Source: Siphonodentalium dalli
Lineage: Eukaryota; Mollusca; Scaphopoda; Gadilida; Siphonodentaliidae
Direction: 5' to 3'
Length of the DNA: 64,000 nucleotides
NCBI GenBank assembly: GCA_032622095.1
Contig: CP136062.1
Coordinates: 6,758,001-6,822,000 of the forward strand
The first letter of the stretch is position 1; each line of letters starts with the position of its first letter. The notes beneath the pieces were generated by a model. The model searched no databases. It worked only from the letters and a program-made list of their open reading frames with translations, and was not told where the DNA came from. Positions 55,851 to 64,000 of the stretch are shown in pieces. The translations under genes and the position numbers were made by a program.

Positions 55851-58463
55851 AAATCCATATACAGCTGTTTACAGTGAATTTCCCCCCGCAAATCTCTGTT
55901 TTAGTGTTAAAAGGGGGGGGGTGGGTGTCAAAAAATGGTCGAAAAAAACTGCCGAAAACAGAAAATAAATTGGAGGTGGGGGTGGGTGGGTACAAAAAAT
56001 GATCGAAAGGGAAAAAATGCCATACGTGCCTGAAATATTTTTCCTCCCCTCCCCCTGCATATAGTGTGTATTTGTGTCCGTATGTTTATTTAAACTGTGG
56101 GATTGTCAGGCAGACTATATATACTAAAGGCCAATCAGAATGGATTATTTACTCAGATCAAGAAATGATGTTGCTGTTTGGTAAAACATATTTTCGACAA
56201 AACATTTCTGAATTTGGGACATTTATATGATTGACATAATAGAGCTTTCCAGGCTGACTTTATGCTATGTTGGGAATTGCTACCGTGTCGCCCCGTATAC
56301 TCGTATCGACATTGCGTTGCCTGAGAACTATAATGTCGTAAGTCCATTTTGGCGGAAAAATGAGATATTGGTATCGTTGGAATCGTCTCGGAATTCTCTT
56401 TCGAATGATGCCCATGAAACGTGCATTCGCACCCAGTATACACGTTAAATGATGTGCAATATTGTTGTAAGTCCATGTGCGCAATATTTTTTTCCGTTCT
56501 ATAATGTCGTATCTCCTTGGCCAATTGCATCACCCACAATCGTCACGTGGGCACACTTTGACGAATGGCGGATTCGGAAGTTTGGATGAAAAGGTATCGC
56601 GAGAAAATCATATTTTTTCAATATTTATCTCACACTTGTTAATTAGTGGTTTGCTATGTTGTATTTAGAAATGTTTAGTCGAATAACTATGTCTGTTTTA
56701 ACGCATGGTATTAGATATGAAGCATCTTATGTGCAATACTGGAGATACGACAATATTGCACTGCCGTTAATGCAAGCTCCAGTTCGCTCGTTGTGACGTT
56801 ATGGAGATACGACATTAAAGCACGTATGGTTGTTGCAAGTATTCTATACATAATGTATATTTTCTCAATAGTATACAAGTCATGGTGTACCTAGGTACTT
56901 TTCTAATAAACCCAGTAGAGTGTCATTGTACCTCAGCACCATACCCTGTACCAATCATGATGTACCTGAGTAAACCGTGGGTTGTCCCCAGTACATACAT
57001 TGTACATTTAGTGTTCACAATACCACAGTACACCACAGTACACCATGCTACATAATAAAACAAACCTTGGCATACCACAGTACATGGTCTTTGTCATCAG
57101 ACGTGTACCACGGTTACCATGGTTTGAAATAGCCAAGTATATGGTACTAGGCAGGTCAGGTAATATCCTTGAATACTGGGTCTTTTATATTAAAACACCA
57201 AGTATACAAGGGTATTACCCAGGTATACGAGACTAACAATGCACCCGAAATGTATGAGCGTATTAAACAACCAAGTATCTCCCTACCCTGAATATATGCA
57301 TATGATGTTGGCCAAAAATAAAATGAAATGTTTCAGTATTTGAACTTCCAGAATAATTTCAACATACCTTTCAGTGTGATATTTCAATTTGCTAATATCT
57401 AATGTTCCACCCCCACCCCCTAAACATGTATATGTCGTTTAAAAAAAACGGAATGTATCATTATTGGTTCGTCCGTCCGTCCGTCTAACCCAATGACCGT
57501 TCGCTTTTTTGTGTTTCCCGATGATAACTTTATTAAGGATGGACTGAATTCAATGAAATTGGTATGTGAATTTACTGTCACAAAATATATTCCAGTTCGA
57601 ATTTCAACCCAAAAGGGCCCGTAACTCTGGTAAAATTCCGCCCTCTAATTTTCACCAGAGTTACGGGGCCCTTTTAGTTGAAATGTGCACTCAATTGTCG
57701 TTTGCGGATGATAATTTTAGTAAGTTTGTAATGATTGGAATGAAATTTGGTATGTGAGATTACTAGCATACAATATATAGGTCTATTCTTACCGGAATGA
57801 AGGTCATTGTTGACTTAAAATTCGCCAATTAGTTTGATTTTCAGGAAGATAACTTTTGTCTTGCTGTTTTCAAATTTGGTACATGTATATGAAAATACAG
57901 GTCGTTCAACTTTAGGTTCCATCCGTCTATTTTAACTGGAGTATTGGTCCTTGTTGACTTATAGTTTGAATATTATTTATTGTTGGTTTCTGTGTGATTG
58001 CTTTGGTTATGGCTATCTGTTTTTTTCCAAATGTGGCACATGGGAGGGTATCGCCCCCTCCCCATTTTCAGTACGCGGGATTCAGGGTGTTTTGAAGCCG
58101 TACGCGGGATTCATACCCCCGAATTAACTGGTATTCGGCTTCAAGCAAAACATCTTGGACGCATGTTTTGATGGCGCAAAATAATATTTTGTGCTAGTTA
58201 TCTGTAGGAATGAGTGGGTAAAATAGCTTCTTGGGCATATTCGACCACCATGACATCATAAAGTATGATTAATCGTATCACAACGGCATCATAACCCCCA
58301 GAATGCGATATTTTGTTTGGGAACGGATGGGACAAGAAATCCTGGCAAACGCCTAGAAACTAAATGCTGTCCATTTTTTCTGGGGCCATGGATACAGAAT
58401 TATGTCTATTTTTTCTGGGGGTGGGGGTGGGTGATTTTGTTTAGGAACGTTGTTTTGTTCCAG
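55851..58463. other. Non-coding; several small repeats
   Basis: About 55915-56060 is a G-rich short repeat (GGGGGTGGGT with AAAAAATG-TCGAAA). About 56228-56520 is a repeat whose inverse is at about 61590-61640 (ACGACATTATAGTTCTCAGG). GGAGATACGACA recurs at 56748, 56797 and inverted at 56505, 61350 and 61407. About 56870-57240 is rich in GTACC and CAGTACA. At 57601-57686 lies a hairpin with arms AAAAGGGCCCGTAACTCTGG and its near inverse. Confidence 0.55.
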
Positions 58464-59007
58464 GTCGGATGCTCCGGGTATATTAGATCTTCCTGACGAC
58501 ATCATCATCATCATCATTCTAGAAAACATCTCATTGTACGAGCTTGTGACCAATGTTTCACTGACTTGCAAACGCATCAACAGTATCGTAAGAGATTCTT
58601 CTCATTTATGGAAAATCTTCGAGTTCCCATATGTTTTGATGTTGGGTGCACAGGGCCTTCAGATCATAATGAGACATTCAAAATCATTCCGTCGATTCGA
58701 GATAGCTTACGCAACGATAGATGCCCCTGTTCAGGACATTGAATTCTGTATCACCCGCGGCTTAATTAAAGCCAATAAACTGATTTCTTTAAACATAGCT
58801 GGATGTGCAATCGGAACTCTGTGCTTTTTACCAGCATTGCATAACTTCCTCGACATATCAGACTGTCTGAACATATCCGACGAAAACTTTTTATTCATCA
58901 AAAACTGTGCTGCACTACGTTCTGTGTACGTTTCTTTCACTAAAGTGACACCTGCCCAAATAACTGCACTCTATGACGCACACTTGTGCGTATGTGGTGC
59001 AATATAA
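58464..59007 (+). CDS. F-box / leucine-rich-repeat protein, last exon
   Basis: The frame starts after a good acceptor (TTTTGTTCCAG, AG at 58462-58463), and no in-frame ATG precedes the F-box, so an upstream exon must supply the start. The F-box covers about the first 50 residues, from LDLPDDIIIIII to SHLWKIFEF, with the usual LPxDI and LCKRxxxIVRDSxxLW-like pattern (here LTCKRINSIVRDSSHLW). A run of six Ile is encoded by an ATC microsatellite. Leucine-rich repeats follow (LISLNIAGC, LDISDCLNIS, LRSVYVSFT). Such proteins are substrate receptors of SCF ubiquitin ligases. The C-terminus, from about TPAQITALYD on, is encoded by the first unit of a satellite, so the protein may be truncated. Confidence 0.65.
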
Positions 59008-60100
59008 GATCAAACACGTCAGAACCATCAAATATCGTTCATCAATCATACTATCTTCTCCCGTGGTGACCTATTTCTGAAAATACCAGCTGCGTCCCAT
59101 CATTCTTAGATGCTAGGGTTGTGTACCTGCCCAAATAACTCCACTGCATGACGCACAGTTGTGCGTATGTGGTGCAATATAAGGTCAAACACGTCAGAAC
59201 CATCAAATATCGCGATCGCGCATAGTATCTTCTCCCGTGGTGACCTATTTCTGAGAATCCCAGCTGCGTCCCATCATTTTTAGTTGCTAGGGTGGTGCAC
59301 CTGCCAAAATAACTGCACTCTATGGCGCACACTTGTGGGTATTTGGTGCAATATAAGATCAAACACATCAGAACGAACCATCAAATATCGTTCATCAATC
59401 ATAGTATCTTCTCCCGTGGTGACCTATTTCTGGAAATACCAGCTGCGTCCCATCACTTTTAGATGCTAGGGTGGAGCACCTGCCCAAATAACTACACTCT
59501 ATGACGCACAAGTTGCGTATGTGGTGCAATATAAGATCAAACACATCAGAACCATCAAATATCGTTCATCAATCATAGTATCTTCTCCCGTGGTGACCTA
59601 TTTCTGAAAATCCCAACTGCGTCCCATCATTTTTAGAGTCTTGGCTGGTGTACCTGCCCAAATAACCACACATAATGACGCACTATTGTGCGTAGATCGT
59701 GCAATATAGCCTCAAATACGTCAGAACCATCAACTCTCGTGATCACGCATATTATCTGATCCTGTGATCACATATTTCTGGAAATCCCAGATGCGTCCCA
59801 TCATCATTAGATGCTTGGGTGGAGTACCTGCCCGAATAACTGCACTTTATGACTCTTAGATGTGGGTGGGTGGTGCAATATGGCTTCAGATGCATCAGTA
59901 CCATGAAATCACGTGATTAAATTATAGTATCGGCCAGATACTATAATTTAATCACGTGATTTCATGGTACTGGTGCATCTGTGCATCCGTGGTTATCTCT
60001 TGAAAATGACAGTTGCGTCCATCAATTCTAGGTGCGTGGATGATAGACCTACTCAAATAACTTAACTTTATGACCCATAGTTGTGCGTAGGTGGTGAAAT
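58950..60100 (+). repeat. Satellite of about 175 bp, seven units
   Basis: Units begin with ACCTGCCCAAATAACTGCAC near 58950, 59125, 59299, 59478, 59652, 59826 and 60048. Each has TATGACGCACA-TTG, GTGGTGCAATATAAG, TCAAACACGTCAGAACCATC, TTCTCCCGTGGTGACC and CTGCGTCCCATCAT blocks. Divergence grows to the right. The sixth unit is enlarged by a perfect hairpin (59889-59979). The first unit encodes the end of the F-box protein. Confidence 0.9.
59889..59979. repeat. Long perfect hairpin inside the satellite
   Basis: Two 43-bp arms (59889-59931 and 59937-59979) are complementary with one mismatch and a 5-base loop. Both contain ATCACGTGATT. The unit looks as if it was partly inverted and duplicated in place. 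Confidence 0.9.
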
Positions 60101-60139
60101 ACATTTCCAGGTATTCATCCATGCTGTAAAATGAATTGC

Positions 60140-61080
60140 CACCCCAACATTGAGCCTGTATATCCGTTATCACACCACTGCCGTAATAATAAGTAAGCCC
60201 CCACAGACTCCATTATCGGTCCTTGTGTCCAACATAAGTATGCCCCAATGCAAAGTAGCAATTTCTGGCAAATACCCCTGCATTAAAAGCAGTAGCCCCA
60301 TGCACAGGGTCCCCACTTTGATACACCCCTGCATTAAACAGTTGTTCGACCCTACAAACACACAGCCCTGTATTAAATAGAAACGTTCCTGGCCAAAACA
60401 CTTTATTTCTAATTATTTATCAATGTAATAGAAAGTATCCCCCACATAGACCCCCATTTCCGGAGACACATCCCTTCATTAAACATAAGTATGCCGCCCA
60501 ACCGAACCACAATTATGGTACTATCGTCCCTGTAGTAAAAATCCGGGGTCATAAACCGAATTATACATCCCTGCATCAAATAGAATCGCTCCCATTCAAA
60601 ACACAGGATTCATTTCAAGTATTCACTCTCGTGTCGAACGGAATTGCTACCCCCCCCCCCCCAATAAGTGCCCCCATTTCCAGTAATACAACACTGCATT
60701 AAATATATGTAGCCCCAGATAAACCATTACCGCTAATGTGTCCTTGTATCAAACATGAGTATGCCCCAACACAAAATAGCCATTTGCGGTGGCTATCCAC
60801 GTATATAAAACAGTACCCCGGCGCACAGTGTGCCCATTTTGTTACGTCCCTGAATTAAACAGTAGAGCGCCCCACGCACACACACACATATCTGTGATAA
60901 ATAGAAGTGTTCCTACCCAACAAAGTCTTCATTTCCGATTATTTATCAATGTAATATAAGACATTGCCCCCCCCCAACATAGAGCCCACATTTCATTTGA
61001 CACATCCCTGTTTAAACATAAAGACCCCCCCCCCCCAAAAAAACCAAACCCCATATGAGGTGCTACGTCCCCGTATTAAA
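60140..61080 (+). repeat. C-rich degenerate tandem repeat
   Basis: Variants of CCCCTGCATTAAA-AGTAGC alternate with TCCAACATAAGTATGCCCCA and CCCATTTC-GG segments. The period is irregular. C-runs lie at about 60648, 60966 and 61026. No gene is seen. Confidence 0.65.
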
Positions 61081-62081
61081 TAGTCGCGGACATATACTGA
61101 ATAGTTCGATAGAGTAAGGTATGTGAACGCGCGAATATATGTACGTTACCAGATCGCGCCGATCGCGCTGGGCGCGGGGCGCGTTTGACTAACGAAATAC
61201 TCTATATCTATATATATATATATATATTTAGGTATTCAAAACCCATAACCACATTGAGTCCATTGTTTATTGCGTACATATACAATGACAAATTGTGAGT
61301 ATTATATTACAGACAGTATTGCACACATAACATATATATGCATATGTATGCAAGAGTGTCGTATCTCCTTCGACATTATAATCCGGAATCGTGACGACTA
61401 TTATTTGCGCAGAATGTCGTATCTCCAAACACGTTTTCGTCATTTAATCGTAAACGTGCGAATAATTAGTCACGATTTTCCACACTAGTGTATATATTGA
61501 TGTTTTCCATCATATGGTCACGATTTCCAATATGTACAAACTGTTTATATCCGGAAACAGACCATTCGAAATTTCAAACTCGATTTTCTCGGGAAATGGA
61601 AAAATGGACTTACGACATTATAGTTCTCAGGCAACGATTGGCAGAATTATCCACCCTGTACTCTTATTCCGCACTGCATGTATGCTTATTTAGACCCCGC
61701 GAGGGTACCTCCAATTTATGCACAGAAGCATTGGCAGCTCAGATTTGAATCATGCGCTGAAAGTGCTGGGATAAATTGATATTCCGTGACTATATGTACG
61801 ATTACGAATATATCAATCCAAGTTGTAACATGGTATTTTAGTTTGATGACACAGACATTTCTCCGAGTGGTCTAGCACATGTAGTACCCTGTACGTAACA
61901 TCCTATAATTATTGTAATATTGAACTTAATGATCAACTTGGTGGTTGCTCCATTACGTGTCACGTACGATCATATTAGTAAATGTGGATGTGATTTTTAT
62001 CATAAGTCTGCGTACTTACATGCATCTGATAATCCATATGTATCCTAGTTTCTTGAATAGAATGAAAACACATACTTATGA
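61081..62081. other. Non-coding; TA microsatellite and inverted repeat copy
   Basis: A GC-rich patch (about 61145-61185) is followed by a TA repeat (about 61203-61228). About 61590-61640 is the inverse of 56303-56370. No gene is seen. Confidence 0.5.
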
Positions 62082-62537
62082 TGTGAGATAACTACCCATT
62101 ATAATCTCACAACTTGATTCAAACTATACGAATGTCCCAATATATAAAACCCCAAACTCAGATATTCGTGTTCGGTTCTCGAAACCTCACACGTCTTAAT
62201 CTCAGCGAAGATATACACACAATGAAGATGGCTCCCAAATATGGTCAAGGGAAATGCCCATAACGAAGGAACCAATCCCGATGTGTATTGCCAAACGCCT
62301 CATCTAATATGCGTCCCAAATAGTATATAAGAGACAACCACATCCCATCACCTCATGCTTTCACTAGACTCATCTCCTCCCTAGATCATATCCAGGCATC
62401 ATTCACACCAGGCATCACCCATTCGGGGACATCATTTCGCGGCGACTATTGATCATTATATTTGTACACACTGCATATCTTATTCACAACATAATAAAGA
62501 CTTGTACCTACTATATCTATGTGTTCATTACCTCACA
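62082..62537 (+). repeat. 5' LTR of the second element
   Basis: It begins TGTGAG and ends CTCACA, exact 6-bp inverted ends of the TG...CA type. It contains a TATA box (TATATAA, 62324-62330) and AATAAA (62493-62498) in the expected order. The 3' LTR lies outside the window, so the boundaries rest on the ends and the PBS position. Confidence 0.7.
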
Positions 62538-62546
62538 TAGTATTAA

Positions 62547-62564
62547 TGGTACCGTGAACAGTTC
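62547..62564 (+). other. Primer-binding site candidate of the second element
   Basis: TGGTACCGTGAACAG starts 9 nt after the LTR, the same spacing as in the first element. It resembles that site (TGGT and CCGTG shared). The tRNA is not identified. Confidence 0.5.
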
Positions 62565-62724
62565 TACGTCTCACCACACAACTTGAAGTCTCGGCCACTA
62601 GACGATCACTACAGAGCAGAAACAATCTCAAACCGCTACTCAACCACGGGGATATAGCCTTACACTCCAGCCACGGATAGACAGCCTCACACACTAGACC
62701 ACTGCACCGGTCAACCATAACTCA

Positions 62725-62915
62725 GCCATTCGGACACACAGGAACCCTTCGGACACACAGGACCGCATACCAACCCTTCGGACACACAGGACCGCATACC
62801 AACCCTTCAAACACACAGGACCGCATACCAACCCTCAGACACACAGGACCGCACACCAACCCTTCGGACACACAGGACCGCACACCAACCCTTCGGACAC
62901 ACAGGACCGCATACA
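62725..62915 (+). repeat. Tandem repeat in the leader, about 28 bp, seven copies
   Basis: The unit is close to ACCAACCCTTCGGACACACA followed by GGACCGCAT. It repeats with few changes between the PBS and ORF1. Confidence 0.9.
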
Positions 62916-63137
62916 TACTCATCTGATATAGACGAATCAACCTTTTATTCTCATACAACCAGCTCACATCGTGTATCCAGCTAAAAACATTACTCACGCC
63001 TCTTGCAGACCTGATTCAGATCCACATAAACATTAACATCCGATTTGGACATCCTTCGGCTTCCAATAAACACGACAAGAACATTCTGTACATCATTCAT
63101 CACCACAGACTTGTGCACATTATTCTTCTCGGAAATT

Positions 63138-63144
63138 GGTGAGT
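63138..63144 (+). promoter_or_regulatory. Candidate 5' splice donor in the leader
   Basis: TTG|GTGAGTG stands 85 nt before the ATG chosen for ORF1, in the same relative place as the donor at 23673-23680 in the first element. Confidence 0.45.
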
Positions 63145-63228
63145 GACCATCTTTTCTTTCCCATTTGCTGTCAAATTGCACACCCCCTATTTTTAGCATT
63201 CTTTTACTCCTTTTTTTTCACGTGGGTT

Positions 63229-63720
63229 ATGGACACATCACCTGATTCTACTACACCTACACTACCTACCCATCCTACTACAATACATGCTTCAAACGAT
63301 CAGCCCATACCACCCACCTCTTACAAACAACATTCAGTTCTTAATTTTAAAACTTACTGTAGATACGCTTTACCCCACCAAATAACTTTATCGCCACAAC
63401 TCATTAAATATTGCAATCCCATTCGCATTGATATAACGCAAGATACAATCCGCTTATACGTGCGTTGTATGATTACAAATAACTACTCAGGACATACACT
63501 AGATTCTTGGAACGAGTGGCATACATTTCCGGCTCATTTTACGGATTATCCAAAACTTATTGTCAACTCTATAGTTGCGGCAATTCCCATAAAACATCCT
63601 AATAAATCACCTGAATCGTGTCAAATACATCTGAATCGCATAATACACCGCCACGGCACTTGGAAAAAAATACAACATATTTCGCACACATACCATAGAT
63701 CCCAAAACAGACACCGTTAA
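63229..63720 (+). CDS. Pre-gag ORF1 of the second element, conserved unknown protein
   Basis: The protein is 163 aa if it starts at ATG 63229 (MDTSPDSTTP). An in-frame ATG at 63136 would add 31 hydrophobic residues but overlaps the splice donor and is not matched in the homologue. The N-terminus is Pro/Thr/Ser-rich. The rest aligns with 23058-23612: FKTYC-ALPHQITLSP, an IR, W-EWHTFPAHFTDYPKLIVN, SIVAAIP, and CQIHLNRII before a basic tail. It is followed 14 nt later by gag. Function is unknown; conservation in two element families argues for a real protein. Confidence 0.7.
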   Translation: MDTSPDSTTPTLPTHPTTIHASNDQPIPPTSYKQHSVLNFKTYCRYALPHQITLSPQLIKYCNPIRIDITQDTIRLYVRCMITNNYSGHTLDSWNEWHTFPAHFTDYPKLIVNSIVAAIPIKHPNKSPESCQIHLNRIIHRHGTWKKIQHISHTYHRSQNRHR

Positions 63721-63734
63721 TCCTTAATAACATA

Positions 63735-64000
63735 ATGGAGTCCCCACCTCCGCAGAGCAGCGATTATTTTCATCCAAGCCAAAATTATCAGCATCACCTT
63801 GAATTAAACAGGGAAATGGACCGATCAACCGCAAGATCCCCCACACAGACATTACTAATGAAATGGGCAAAGATGCTCAAAACTTGCTATTGTCACGGCT
63901 TACCCATGAAATTAGCCATTTCACTAGTTCTATCCGCGACCAGACTGAAAGTTTAAAAACACAAACAACAATGACAGCACTGTTGGGGATGAATTCCATT
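63735..64000 (+). pseudogene. gag: Gag of the second element, 5' fragment with a frameshift
   Basis: It starts MESPPPQSSDYF at 63735. The frame shifts near 63835-63860. Beyond it, another frame stays open to the window end and encodes LLLSRLTHEISHF then TTMTALLGMNS, which lines up with the QLTEQMHLFKNAV to VQAALGAAT region of the first gag. The original frame stops at 63956. The rest of gag is outside the window. Confidence 0.6.

Larger units (their letters stand above)
62082..64000 (+). mobile_element. Second LTR retroelement, 5' part (runs off the window)
   Basis: A 456-bp LTR is followed by a PBS candidate, a leader with tandem repeats and a splice donor, an ORF1 homologous to that of the 10.7-24.7 kb element, and the start of gag. 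Only the 5' 1.9 kb is in the window. The LTR sequences of the two elements do not resemble each other, so they are separate families with the same plan. Confidence 0.75.

Noticed and set aside
63136..63228. Extra 31 N-terminal codons on the second ORF1
   Set aside because: They overlap a splice-donor-like site, are hydrophobic and are not matched in the homologue at 23058-23612.

Overview
The window looks like nuclear DNA of a marine invertebrate. It is AT-rich, sparse in host genes and crowded with transposable elements, satellites and inverted repeats. TACATGTA-type motifs are common, exons are bounded by GT-AG sites, and one F-box exon and decayed C2H2 zinc-finger sequence are present. A mollusc or other lophotrochozoan is my best guess, but nothing here proves the species.

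Region by region. 0-9 kb: non-coding repeats, including a 5S rRNA-derived (SINE-like) segment, an 18-bp and a ~350-bp tandem array, one possible orphan exon and small hairpins. 9.1-10.4 kb: a decayed minus-strand Crypton-type tyrosine recombinase gene with its upstream repeat. 10.69-24.66 kb: a nearly intact minus-strand Ty3/gypsy-class retroelement with an envelope gene, between 508-bp LTRs that differ at one position and a CAAC target duplication. Its order is LTR, pre-gag ORF1, gag, pol, acidic accessory ORF, F-type env, LTR. Gag and pol are linked by a TTTAAAC slip site plus an 11-bp hairpin. The integrase is broken by one frameshift.

24.7-32.8 kb: foldback and tandem repeats, a third copy of the Crypton upstream repeat and a TA-flanked MITE. 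32.98-36.4 kb: a second, better preserved Crypton recombinase gene in three exons with phase-compatible splice sites and one internal stop. 36.9-38.2 kb: a decayed family B DNA polymerase of the Maverick/adintovirus type. 38.2-49.9 kb: satellites and long inverted repeats. 49.9-54.8 kb: a tandem duplication, one copy of which is interrupted by a 2.6-kb long-inverted-repeat element carrying decayed zinc-finger sequence; the other copy shows the empty site. 58.46-59.0 kb: an F-box/LRR exon whose 3' end is the first unit of a ~175-bp satellite. 62.08-64.0 kb: the 5' end of a second, plus-strand LTR element with a homologous pre-gag ORF1 and a frameshifted gag.

How things fit together: the two LTR elements share an unusual layout, with a PBS 9 nt from the LTR, tandem repeats in the leader, a GTGAGT splice donor, ORF1 and then gag. 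This suggests a family of env-bearing elements with an extra conserved protein ahead of gag. Most other content is mobile DNA inserted into, or duplicated around, other mobile DNA.
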